In this document: in pieces, positions 24,514-31,862 of the stretch
Layout: every line of letters begins with the position of its first letter
Numbering within the stretch: the stretch's first letter is position 1
Source: a virus
DNA length: 64,000 nucleotides
IMG/VR virus record: IMGVR_UViG_3300047585_000208
Span: 62,001 to 126,000 of that record
Strand: one strand, 5' to 3'
Program-made: the position numbers and the translations under genes
The notes under the pieces: model-generated
The model's database searches: none
Seen by the model: only the letters and a program-made list of their open reading frames with translations
What the model was told of the DNA's origin: nothing

Positions 24514-25869
24514 ATGGGTAAGAAAGATAAGTGGCTGCTCGATTCAACTGACGGCCAATATGACAAACTCTTTGAGGCTGTCACGCGAGAAGCTAACGAG
24601 AAGTATCCGGGTAAGGTGTTTAGTGGTGGCGCTGAGTGTATGCGAGTCGTTTGCATTCCCGTTCCAGCGTTCTCTGTTCGCTATCTGTTTCAGCAGGACG
24701 GCTTTCCGCTGGGGCGGTTCACGATGCTAGTTGGCGAGCGAGAGAGTTGTAAGTCTGCGCTAGGATATGAGATCATGTCTTGGCACGGGAAAATTCCTGG
24801 TGGCGGTGGGGTTATGGTCCCTACAGAGAATAAAGACGCTCCGGAATTGTTCCGATCAATCGTGGGTTATAACCACCCACGAATGCGTATTCAAGAATCT
24901 TGCAGTACATCTGCCGAGTGGATGGCTGTAACGAACATGTGGATCAAGCAGTTCCAGTCTTATATGGGTGGAACTAAGAAGGATCCAGGTCCCGGTAGGA
25001 AAGCGCCGATTGCTTTCCTTGTCGATTCACTTACTGCGAATTTGACCGCTGGGCAATACGAAGATCTGCATAAAGCCGGTACTCCGGCAAAGCACTTTGC
25101 TGAACTTGCGTTTGAGCTGACGGACTATATCAAGTATGTAACTCAGTCAATTAAGGGTTATCCGTTTAGTCTCATCGGCATTAACCACCTTAAGGTCTCG
25201 CAAGAGAAGGTTGGTATGTTCATGAAGAACATCCGAAAGGTTGGTGGCGGTGAGACTCTCAAGTTCTTTGAAACGACTGAAATTGAAATGCGCCGAATGG
25301 GCGGGACTGCTCCAGAGAAGCAGATTGACCGCATTAAGGATAATGAGCAAGGCATCCCTCTTGACATTATCATTCATAAGAACTCTTTAGCGCCGCACGA
25401 ACGTATCTCAGTTGAGATGCTCTGGTGGACTGATTATGCGGATCGCGATCCAGCTGGGCACTTTAGACAAAAGACTATCTTCGATTGGCACAGCGCGTCA
25501 ATTGAGATTCTGGCGGAGCTTCTCAAGGGAGAAGGCGTAAAAGCTAAGCGGCTTAGAGAGGTCATTGACCTAACTGTCTCTACTGATTCGCGAACTGCGT
25601 CTTCAGTACTTTTGGGTATTGGGCCTAAGTCAAAAGTCAAGTACAGAGAAGCTGGGCAGATCCTTGAGGAGAAGCTTCAGAGTGACGAAGAGTTCCGCAA
25701 TGCGCTTTATGCTGAGACCGGTATTCGGCGACGTTACTTATTTCAGCCAGATGTTGATTATCCGGAGCAGATCGCGCGAGCTGTGCGATTGGCCGCTGGA
25801 GAGCCTGTTGAGGCTAATGAAAATAAACTAGTGGAGGAGGTGCTAGGTGAGGTTGCGCAAGTTGAGTAA
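24514..25869 (+). CDS. RecA/UvsX-like recombinase
   Basis: 451 residues from ATG at 24514 (AGAGGG upstream; an in-frame TTG at 24466 lies before the terminator stem and is discounted). Walker A GERESCKSALG, Walker B IAFLVDSLTANL, and a loop INHLKVSQEKVG where RecA-type proteins have their DNA-binding L1 region. It would catalyse strand exchange with the SbcCD and UvsW-like products. The C-terminal 100 residues form a helical extension not seen in short RecA proteins. Confidence 0.78.
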   Translation: MGKKDKWLLDSTDGQYDKLFEAVTREANEKYPGKVFSGGAECMRVVCIPVPAFSVRYLFQQDGFPLGRFTMLVGERESCKSALGYEIMSWHGKIPGGGGVMVPTENKDAPELFRSIVGYNHPRMRIQESCSTSAEWMAVTNMWIKQFQSYMGGTKKDPGPGRKAPIAFLVDSLTANLTAGQYEDLHKAGTPAKHFAELAFELTDYIKYVTQSIKGYPFSLIGINHLKVSQEKVGMFMKNIRKVGGGETLKFFETTEIEMRRMGGTAPEKQIDRIKDNEQGIPLDIIIHKNSLAPHERISVEMLWWTDYADRDPAGHFRQKTIFDWHSASIEILAELLKGEGVKAKRLREVIDLTVSTDSRTASSVLLGIGPKSKVKYREAGQILEEKLQSDEEFRNALYAETGIRRRYLFQPDVDYPEQIARAVRLAAGEPVEANENKLVEEVLGEVAQVE

Positions 25870-26050
25870 GCCACGTGAGCCTAAACACACGGTTCAACGG
25901 CATTGGACGTTCTTTTGGGATACCGAGTTATCCGAGAAGCGGATGATTGAGATATCCGAGTGGATCGGGTCCTTATCTTTGGAAGACAGAGGTAAGCTCA
26001 CAGACCTAATGAAAGATCATACGGAAGATATTAACTTCCAGGAATTTTGA
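25847..26050 (+). CDS. Small hypothetical protein
   Basis: 67 residues from GTG (GGAGGAGG upstream), overlapping the end of the recombinase gene. Basic N terminus, acidic helical C terminus. Not recognised. Confidence 0.55.
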   Translation: MRLRKLSKPREPKHTVQRHWTFFWDTELSEKRMIEISEWIGSLSLEDRGKLTDLMKDHTEDINFQEF

Positions 26051-26064
26051 GTAACGCATCAATC
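26049..26064. repeat. Dispersed palindrome, copy 13 (degenerate)
   Basis: GAGTAACGCATCAATC: right arm carries two changes, so the stem cannot close fully. TTAAAGGAG follows for protein H. Confidence 0.7.
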
Positions 26065-26083
26065 AATCTTAAAGGAGCGGTTA

Positions 26084-26353
26084 ATGGTAGTGGACGAGGG
26101 TGGAGGTTGGTGTAATGGCAGCGGTTCAGAGGACTGCACTGGTCCCTTTAGTCATAACGATTTAATGTTATTTAATGGGCACTGGGTGGGTTGTGGCAAT
26201 GCTTTTGGGGCTGGTAATGGCGCTGGAAGCAGTAAAGCCTCTGAATTTTCTTTTCCTTATGGTGGTGGTTTTACAAATGGCTATGGCGACGGGGTTGGTT
26301 GTGGTGGCGGCAGCGCTAATGCAACTGGATTAGGTGGACCAAGGAGGGTTTAA
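26084..26353 (+). CDS. Glycine-rich mini-protein H
   Basis: 89 residues, AAAGGAG upstream. Blocks VGCGNAFGAGNGAGSS and GYGDGVGCGGGSANATG; ends GLGGPRRV, almost the same as the end of protein I (GLGAPRRPS), so H and I are recent duplicates. Confidence 0.75.
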   Translation: MVVDEGGGWCNGSGSEDCTGPFSHNDLMLFNGHWVGCGNAFGAGNGAGSSKASEFSFPYGGGFTNGYGDGVGCGGGSANATGLGGPRRV

Positions 26354-26375
26354 CTGAGCCCGTTTGAGGACATTT

Positions 26376-26391
26376 GAGTAGCACATTACTC
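26376..26391. repeat. Dispersed palindrome, copy 14
   Basis: GAGTAGCACATTACTC, one stem mismatch; AGAAAGGGG follows for protein I. Confidence 0.8.
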
Positions 26392-26406
26392 AGAAAGGGG
26401 TAGTCG

Positions 26407-26667
26407 ATGATCTGTGAGGAAACTCAGGGCTGTAGCAGTGGTTTAGTAGACGGCGCGGGGCCAGTTAGTTTATTTCAGTTGCAAGCAGGCTCCTGCTGGT
26501 ATGGGCCTGGCGCTGCTTTAGGAAGTGGTACTAGCGATGGGAGGGGTATAACAAATACTGTTGTTTATCCCTATAACGACAACACCTGTGGCTACGGGAC
26601 AGGCACGGGGTGGGGCTCTGGAGACTATTGCGGGTTTGGTTTAGGTGCACCAAGGAGGCCAAGTTGA
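26407..26667 (+). CDS. Glycine-rich mini-protein I
   Basis: 86 residues. Opening CSSGLVDGAGP parallels CNGSGSEDCTGP of protein H. Blocks YGPGAALGSGTSDGRG and GYGTGTGWGSGDYCGFG. Overlaps the next start by 4 bases (TTGA). Confidence 0.75.
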   Translation: MICEETQGCSSGLVDGAGPVSLFQLQAGSCWYGPGAALGSGTSDGRGITNTVVYPYNDNTCGYGTGTGWGSGDYCGFGLGAPRRPS

Positions 26668-27188
26668 ATCCATTTGAAGACGCTGGTGTTGACGCTGAAG
26701 CTATGCGTCAGCTTTCAATCATGAACTGGGAACAGACGATTGTCAAGCGAATGCTCAAGTTTTACAAGATCGAGCATGAGGTGAAAGAGCTCAAACAGAA
26801 ATGCTTTGACGCGACCGGTAAGTCTCGTCTTTTGTTCACTTGGTTCATGGAGCTTCATCCGGACTTTCCGGTTTGGTTTGGATTTGATAAAGTTAGATAT
26901 CTGCACCAGTGGGATATGGAAAGCTTTCTTGGAAAGTTTTCTAAGTCTCCAGCGTTTAAAGCTTATGCAGATATTGAAGAGAAGATTCCGGATCGGTGGC
27001 TTGAATCGGGCAAGCCAACTGGTTTAGTATTCGAATACATCCACGGTATGGGCGCTGCAGTGATGTCTGACTGCGATCGTCCTCTTGGAGACGATGACAC
27101 TCGGATTGTGAAGTCATTTCGCAATCGAAGATTTTATTTCCAAGATCTTGGGTCGTTTTTGGCCGCACTGGGGTGGTCGCCATGTTAG
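26664..27188 (+). CDS. Hypothetical protein
   Basis: 174 residues from TTG at 26664 with AGGAGG upstream. Rich in aromatic residues (FTWFMELHPDFPVWFGFDKVRYLHQW), helical, no membrane segment. Not recognised. It is embedded between two glycine-rich genes, overlapping both. Confidence 0.6.
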   Translation: MNPFEDAGVDAEAMRQLSIMNWEQTIVKRMLKFYKIEHEVKELKQKCFDATGKSRLLFTWFMELHPDFPVWFGFDKVRYLHQWDMESFLGKFSKSPAFKAYADIEEKIPDRWLESGKPTGLVFEYIHGMGAAVMSDCDRPLGDDDTRIVKSFRNRRFYFQDLGSFLAALGWSPC

Positions 27189-27433
27189 ATGTTCTTTCAG
27201 CCGGTCGTGGAGATGGTACTGGCCCGGCGGATAGAGAGGTTTACGCTATTTGCGCTTATGGAAGCCCATCGGAAAGCTCTGGCTACGGGTGTGGGCAAAT
27301 CAATGCCGGCGGCTCGAAAGATGCAACAGGAGAAGCTACTGGTAAGATTTGTTCTGGAATAGGTTCAATAACTGGTTATGCGTACGGCGTAGGCGTAGGT
27401 TCTGGTTGTGTGAATATGACCGGTTTAGGCTGA
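27182..27433 (+). CDS. Glycine-rich mini-protein J
   Basis: 83 residues from ATG at 27182, overlapping the previous gene by 7 bases (GGGGTGG upstream). Opening AGRGDGTGPADRE, later GYAYGVGVGSGCVNMTGLG. The final N-x-TGLG is shared with protein H. Confidence 0.72.
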   Translation: MLDVLSAGRGDGTGPADREVYAICAYGSPSESSGYGCGQINAGGSKDATGEATGKICSGIGSITGYAYGVGVGSGCVNMTGLG

Positions 27434-27447
27434 GTAATGCATTACTC
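27432..27447. repeat. Dispersed palindrome, copy 15
   Basis: GAGTAATGCATTACTC; the TGA stop of protein J overlaps its first bases. Followed by a class II hairpin. Confidence 0.95.
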
Positions 27448-27454
27448 AATTTCT

Positions 27455-27474
27455 CGTCAGAGAATCATCTGACG
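27455..27474 (+). other. Class II hairpin, copy 2
   Basis: CGTCAGA/TCTGACG, 7 perfect pairs, loop GAATCA. Starts 7 bases after the palindrome; the SD of the gene at 27508 lies 20 bases beyond. Confidence 0.6.
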
Positions 27475-27507
27475 CTTATCTAAATTTCATCCAGTAAGGA
27501 GTCTGCT

Positions 27508-27813
27508 GTGGAGTACATTCCGTTTTGTCTACTTGGTACGGTGCTTTGGGTTTACGGCGCTAAGTTTATGGCGTCTATTATTCACGGGCACGATAATTAT
27601 AGGTTTGAAGATCTCCACGAGATGCCAACTGACGCAGAGATCATTATTTTGTCTATGGCTTTTTGGCCGTTCTTCTTATTGATTATTACCGGTGCCACTA
27701 TTTGCGTTTCTTCGTATCGGGTATGCAAACGTTTTTTGTTTATAAGTAAACCTTTTGCGAGTAATAAAATAGGTATCTGGCTCGGCAAGCAATTGCGAGG
27801 ATACGACCTTTAG
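27508..27813 (+). CDS. Small membrane protein (WP family)
   Basis: 101 residues from GTG (TAAGGAG upstream). Segment 1 IPFCLLGTVLWVYGA, polar loop of about 30 residues, then FWPFFLLIITGATICV and the tail KIGIWLGKQLRGYDL. This is the family member most like the gene split by the TnpB element and it shows what the intact product should look like. Confidence 0.8.
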   Translation: MEYIPFCLLGTVLWVYGAKFMASIIHGHDNYRFEDLHEMPTDAEIIILSMAFWPFFLLIITGATICVSSYRVCKRFLFISKPFASNKIGIWLGKQLRGYDL

Positions 27814-27821
27814 CGCTAATT

Positions 27822-27837
27822 GAGTAACGCATTATTC
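27822..27837. repeat. Dispersed palindrome, copy 16
   Basis: GAGTAACGCATTATTC, one mismatch in the right arm; AAAAGGAG follows for protein K. Confidence 0.85.
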
Positions 27838-27852
27838 AAAAGGAGCGGCGCA

Positions 27853-28182
27853 ATGCAAATTCAAGGTGTAACCCCTAAGATATGGATGGATGCTGGTTCT
27901 GGATTTGAAAATGGAACGTTTGGTAGCTGGGAGTTTAGTCCGGGCTGCTTTAACAAAGGTTCAGAGGCTGGTCTGGGCACTGGTAGAGGCTACGAAGACG
28001 GTAGGGGCGAAGCTTTATATTATTATCCAGCTGCCGGCGCTGGCGGTGATCAAAGTGGTTGTGGGAATGGCGATGGCTCAGGAAGTTTAGGTGGGTTTGT
28101 GGACGGAATTAGCGAAAGTCCCAACGAATATGGCCGCGTGATTGGCAACATAAGAGCGCTTTATCGCATTCAATTTTCATAG
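27853..28182 (+). CDS. Glycine-rich mini-protein K
   Basis: 109 residues from ATG at 27853, longest of the family. Blocks LGTGRGYEDGRGE and AGAGGDQSGCGNGDGSGSLGG, then a 25-residue non-glycine tail (RVIGNIRALYRIQFS) unlike its relatives. Confidence 0.75.
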   Translation: MQIQGVTPKIWMDAGSGFENGTFGSWEFSPGCFNKGSEAGLGTGRGYEDGRGEALYYYPAAGAGGDQSGCGNGDGSGSLGGFVDGISESPNEYGRVIGNIRALYRIQFS

Positions 28183-28191
28183 GAGGTTTAA

Positions 28192-28488
28192 ATGGATACT
28201 TGGGTTAAAGACGATGAGGCCGGATGTGCTGACGGAAGTGGGGGATTTAAGGTAAGCATGTTTGGGCAGTTCGGGCACGGCTTTGGGTGTGGGGCTGCAA
28301 CTGGTAGCTGCAGCAGAAACGGAATTAATTGTGACGCAACGTTTTGTTCACCCGGCGATGAAGATGGAGATTCCGGCACTACTGGGGCGACATACGGCAG
28401 TGGCGACCTAGGTGGACACGTAAGAGGTTGGGGTTACGGAACCGAATTTGATCTTTATAAATATTGTGCTACTGCAGTTATCGGGTGA
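28192..28488 (+). CDS. Glycine-rich mini-protein L
   Basis: 98 residues, AGGAGG upstream. Blocks HGFGCGAATGSC and YGSGDLGGHVRGWGYG; seven cysteines, more than most members. Followed without a palindrome by the next gene. Confidence 0.75.
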   Translation: MDTWVKDDEAGCADGSGGFKVSMFGQFGHGFGCGAATGSCSRNGINCDATFCSPGDEDGDSGTTGATYGSGDLGGHVRGWGYGTEFDLYKYCATAVIG

Positions 28489-28492
28489 AAGC

Positions 28493-29635
28493 ATGCTTGC
28501 GGCAGACCCAGTCTCAAAACACTTTAACCGGCACCAAGAAGCCGAGCTTCGAGAAGAGCTCGAAGCTATGGCCAAAGGGCTTATCGTTTACGAGATTCAC
28601 GATCCAGAAGAGCTAATGCTCGATAAGGAATGCCGAACTAGAATTGGCGGCTATCGCTTAAGCCAAATAGCTTTTCAAAGAATTTGTCATTTGACTTGTA
28701 CCCGCATCTTTGACATGCTTAACGATCTATCCGGCGTAGATAGAAGCGAGCGTAATGTTCGATCTGACTACTCAGTTGAAGAGGCTGTCTGGGTTTATAA
28801 CCAGGTGGTCCGACGAAGGTTCGAGTCAAGGCTTGAGAAGCACTTTATTTCTCGCGATAGCCGAACTGGCACAATCGTTGGCATTATCGGTCCGAAGCAC
28901 AGCGGTCTTCGTCTTTTGGATGTTTACCAACAAGTAATAGCGCAGATTATGGTCGACGGGTCAAAGACAGTTAAGTTTCTTGAAGCTGACCTCAATGATC
29001 GCTGGCTTCTTCTGCGCTATTACTCGCCAAAGACAGTCGCGCTAACAACTGCTGACAAAGGGGAGAGAGACCGTTTTGTCGAGGGTTATCATTTTTCATA
29101 CCGTGAGGTAAATGGCAGCTCCGTTCGATCGGCTAAGATTTTGGTCAGAGAGCGAGGAATGACTTGCTCAATGTGGCCAATCTATGACATTCGTCAAGGT
29201 AAACCAAACGGTAAGAGCTACAAGAAAGAGCTCCAAAGTAACATCGAGCGAGTAATTAGTTTTCCTTTCGAAGAAGAGCTTGACTTTAATGCTCGAATTT
29301 CATATATGAAAGAGCAGCTACTTGGCGTTGGTAAAACAGACCCAGTAGCAGAGGATGACCGACGAACGGCGCTTGCAGGACAAATGTCAGGTTGCCTAAA
29401 GGGAACCTATAGGCACGTGTTTATTAGGGCGGTTAGGTCAATGCTAGCGAGGGGTAGTTATGACGCTGAGCCGCTTACATCTTTGACTTTATTCAGAGAG
29501 GCAGTTTCGAAGAGGACGCTTTATGATCTTTTTAATGCGGTTACAAGGGAAGCAAAAAAGCTGCCAATAGACATGCGTGAAATGGTTGAGCATGTTGCTT
29601 GGAAGCTATTGTGTGGAAGAATCGTTATCAGGTAG
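28493..29635 (+). CDS. Hypothetical protein, 380 residues
   Basis: Start at ATG 28493 (GGGTGAAAG upstream); a longer frame from 28448 overlaps protein L and lacks an SD. Alpha/beta protein with SRDSRTGTIVGIIGPKHSGLRLLDVY and SKTVKFLEADLNDRWLLLRYY. The overall size and these strands recall phage/plasmid DUF932-type proteins, but I would not assign it. No Walker motif, no membrane segment. Confidence 0.6.
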   Translation: MLAADPVSKHFNRHQEAELREELEAMAKGLIVYEIHDPEELMLDKECRTRIGGYRLSQIAFQRICHLTCTRIFDMLNDLSGVDRSERNVRSDYSVEEAVWVYNQVVRRRFESRLEKHFISRDSRTGTIVGIIGPKHSGLRLLDVYQQVIAQIMVDGSKTVKFLEADLNDRWLLLRYYSPKTVALTTADKGERDRFVEGYHFSYREVNGSSVRSAKILVRERGMTCSMWPIYDIRQGKPNGKSYKKELQSNIERVISFPFEEELDFNARISYMKEQLLGVGKTDPVAEDDRRTALAGQMSGCLKGTYRHVFIRAVRSMLARGSYDAEPLTSLTLFREAVSKRTLYDLFNAVTREAKKLPIDMREMVEHVAWKLLCGRIVIR

Positions 29636-29644
29636 GAGACTTTT

Positions 29645-30481
29645 ATGGTTGGGGCTACGATGGTTAGGGAAAGAACACGCAAGGAAGAATTTGAAGACAT
29701 GGAGCTCGCTCGGGACGACATGAACGACGCGCTCCGTGAGCAGTACGACGGGATTTTTAGTCTGGTGTGCGATGACGCGAACACCCAGATTCAGCATTAT
29801 TGGCAGATTGGTAAAGTTGTTGACGACATTCTTGACAACGAGACAAAGTACGGGTCGGATGCGCTTAAGCGACTTGTGGCAGCTATGGGTAAGCAAACTC
29901 TTTCTTACTTTCATCGTGCCAGGAATCTTTATCAGCTGATTGACGAGATTGAGCTTAGGAAGATCCTTTCGTATAGGAGGAAGTATTCAAAACTGCCGGT
30001 TACGCTGTCGCACCTGTCAAGAATTACTGGTGTGACAGATCAAAGGAAACGACTAAAGCTGCTCACAGATCTTTGCGAGCAAGAACAGTCTTTTGATGAG
30101 TTTGTCGCGTCTGTCGATAAGACGCTTAATCGAACTATCGCCGAGCGTAACGCCGGTGGTCGGAAACACAAAGTGCCGGTTACTGCGATTGGCAAGGTCA
30201 GTAATTTCTGCGAGTCAGCTAGGTTCGTGTGTGCGAGGGCTGACCAGGTTTGGCTTAACGAGGATTACCTCTTCTCTAAAGCCATCTCTGAGACTGCCCC
30301 AGACAAGGTTACGCCAGAGCTAATCGAAACTATCGATCAAGCTATTGGCTGTGCTGTTGATCTGGAGTCTGCTGCCAAGAAGATTCGAAATGAAGCTGGT
30401 AAGGCTAGAGAATTAGCAGCTAAGATTGCTGCAACTCACGCCGAGCAGCTTGGTTATGCCGATGTGGAGGGAATTGAATGA
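29645..30481 (+). CDS. Hypothetical protein with YhcG/DUF1016-like segment
   Basis: 278 residues. Residues 45-100 (QHYWQIGKVVDDILDN ... YGSDALKRLVAAMG ... YFHRARNLYQLI) have the order of the DUF1016 N-terminal domain (Y-W-x-I-G, Y-G-x2-x-L-x2-L, F-x3-N-L), found in YhcG-like nucleases, though no nuclease domain follows. The C terminus is a charged helix. SD is GTAGGAG. ATGA overlap with the next gene. Confidence 0.5.
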   Translation: MVGATMVRERTRKEEFEDMELARDDMNDALREQYDGIFSLVCDDANTQIQHYWQIGKVVDDILDNETKYGSDALKRLVAAMGKQTLSYFHRARNLYQLIDEIELRKILSYRRKYSKLPVTLSHLSRITGVTDQRKRLKLLTDLCEQEQSFDEFVASVDKTLNRTIAERNAGGRKHKVPVTAIGKVSNFCESARFVCARADQVWLNEDYLFSKAISETAPDKVTPELIETIDQAIGCAVDLESAAKKIRNEAGKARELAAKIAATHAEQLGYADVEGIE

Positions 30482-31299
30482 GTCTCCCATCCGACTATAA
30501 CCGAAACCGATCTTGGATTCAGACCTTCACAGGTAAGCAGTTCTGGCCGCTTGAGCCAGACGCTGAGAGTGTCGACATTCGCGATATAGCGCATTCACTT
30601 GCTCTGAAGTGTCGCTTCTCTGGTCATACGACTTGCTTTGCTTCTGTTGCGCAGCATAGCGTAATGGCAAGTCTTAACATCGTGCCAGAGTTTGCTTTGT
30701 GGGCGCTCCTTCACGACGCCTCAGAAGCCTATGTGCCAGATATCGCGAGTCCAATAAAGCCGTGGATTAGCGGCTTCAAAGAAATTGAAGATAACATTCT
30801 CAAAGCTGTTGCAGCCAAATTCGGGCTCGTTTGGCCAATGCCGGACGCTGTCCACGAAATTGATTCTATTCTTCTGCTTACAGAGCGCCGAGATGTTATG
30901 CTGCCTACGAAACTACCGTGGGCGCAAATCTCGTTTAAAGCTAAAGGACTAAAGCCTCTTGAGGCTAAAATCAAACCCTGGAGCTGGCGCCGAGCGGAGA
31001 AAAAGTTTCTGAGCAGGTTTGAAGAGTTAGCAGGCGAGGCCAAACAAGAGGCCCCTGTTGACTACGCGAAGGTAAAAGCCCTTCGTGGTGGTGTAAAGCC
31101 AGTGGAAGAAGCCGATGACGACGATACATTCGTTTGTTTATCTCCAACAAAGGCTTCTCAAGTTTCATTGCACGATCCTGCCGAGTGTTTACCTAGGGCT
31201 GGCTCTTGCAAGACGTATGAACCTAACAGGCTTAGATTGTATGGTGATAAAGCTGGGCGTTGGGATAACGTAGTTAGAGCTCTTGAGGAGGATCGCTAA
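30478..31299 (+). CDS. HD-domain phosphohydrolase (YfbR/DatZ-like)
   Basis: 273 residues. The first 185 match the common phage HD hydrolase: WIQTFTGKQFWPLEPD, DIRDIAHSLALKCRFSGH, SVAQHSVMAS (metal His), WALLHDASEAYVPDI (HD) and EIDSILLLTERRD. Family members dephosphorylate deoxynucleotides; the dATP triphosphohydrolase DatZ of 2-aminoadenine phages belongs to the same superfamily. The last 85 residues are a tail of unknown role. Which nucleotide is the substrate cannot be read from the sequence. Confidence 0.8.
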   Translation: MSLPSDYNRNRSWIQTFTGKQFWPLEPDAESVDIRDIAHSLALKCRFSGHTTCFASVAQHSVMASLNIVPEFALWALLHDASEAYVPDIASPIKPWISGFKEIEDNILKAVAAKFGLVWPMPDAVHEIDSILLLTERRDVMLPTKLPWAQISFKAKGLKPLEAKIKPWSWRRAEKKFLSRFEELAGEAKQEAPVDYAKVKALRGGVKPVEEADDDDTFVCLSPTKASQVSLHDPAECLPRAGSCKTYEPNRLRLYGDKAGRWDNVVRALEEDR

Positions 31300-31505
31300 T
31301 GGGTGCCTGGGGCGAGTTCATTTCTTGTGAGTTAGTATTTGCGCTTATTTTTGGGCTTGTTGGCTATGGACTTGGTGAAAGCGCCAGAGCCGTTTCTTTT
31401 GGGGTGGCTTTTGGCCTGACTTTCGGTTTGCTTGTTCTTGGTGGTGGTACGCCGGCTGTTGAAGAAGTAGAAGACGAGCCAGTTGAAACTCCTAAACCTG
31501 AGTAA
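31299..31505 (+). CDS. Small membrane protein with acidic tail
   Basis: 68 residues; start overlaps the HD gene stop (TAATG; GAGGAG upstream). Two glycine-rich membrane segments (ELVFALIFGLVGYGLG and AVSFGVAFGLTFGLLVLGGG) then VEEVEDEPVETPKPE. Stop TAA is provided by palindrome copy 17. Confidence 0.65.
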   Translation: MGAWGEFISCELVFALIFGLVGYGLGESARAVSFGVAFGLTFGLLVLGGGTPAVEEVEDEPVETPKPE

Positions 31506-31515
31506 TGCATTACTC
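31500..31515. repeat. Dispersed palindrome, copy 17
   Basis: GAGTAATGCATTACTC, contains the TAA stop of the membrane protein gene. Followed by two overlapping hairpins. Confidence 0.95.
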
Positions 31516-31545
31516 AAACCCTTGGTAGAGGGTTTTTATCTACCA
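31516..31545 (+). promoter_or_regulatory. Two mutually exclusive hairpins (class II hairpin copy 3; possible attenuator)
   Basis: AAACCC/GGGTTT (31516-31535) followed by TT forms a short terminator-like hairpin; TGGTAGA/TCTACCA (31523-31545) forms a 7-bp class II hairpin. They share bases and cannot coexist. The SD AAGGGGCGG follows at once. Confidence 0.4.
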
Positions 31546-31557
31546 GAAGGGGCGGCT

Positions 31558-31758
31558 ATGAAAGTTGTTTGTGCTTGGTGTAGGGTTCACATGTCTGGGC
31601 CAAGCGAAGATTTGGTTATTAAGCCGGGTTTGTGTAGTGATTGTTACACAAGGCTTGAAAAGGAAATTGAAGAAACTAAGGCCAGCGCTATAGAAGAAGT
31701 AAAGAGCCGCATCATGGAGGTTGACTCTGGTAAAGAAGATGTGGAGTATTGTGAGTAA
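31558..31758 (+). CDS. Small zinc-finger protein
   Basis: 66 residues from ATG at 31558. CAWC near the N terminus and CSDC 25 residues later make a four-cysteine zinc site, followed by a charged helix. The stop is the TAA of GAGTAATG, which looks like the left half of a palindrome repeat; the right half is missing where the TnpB element begins. Confidence 0.6.
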   Translation: MKVVCAWCRVHMSGPSEDLVIKPGLCSDCYTRLEKEIEETKASAIEEVKSRIMEVDSGKEDVEYCE

Positions 31759-31862
31759 TGACACACGATGGCTTCACAACTGGACAAGCGTCAAAGTATA
31801 TCAAAAGGCACCCTAAGACCTTGCAGACGCTTGATCGTGCCGGCAGATTGCCGGCCAAGTGA
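31758..31862 (+). pseudogene. Truncated MerR-type HTH, remnant of an IS607-like TnpA
   Basis: 34 codons then stop. GFTTGQASKYIKRHPKTL followed by RAGRLPAK is the N-terminal MerR/excisionase-type helix-turn-helix seen in serine transposases of IS607, cut off just where the family would continue. Placed directly ahead of tnpB, as in IS607. It could also be a phage HTH gene broken by the insertion. Confidence 0.55.
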
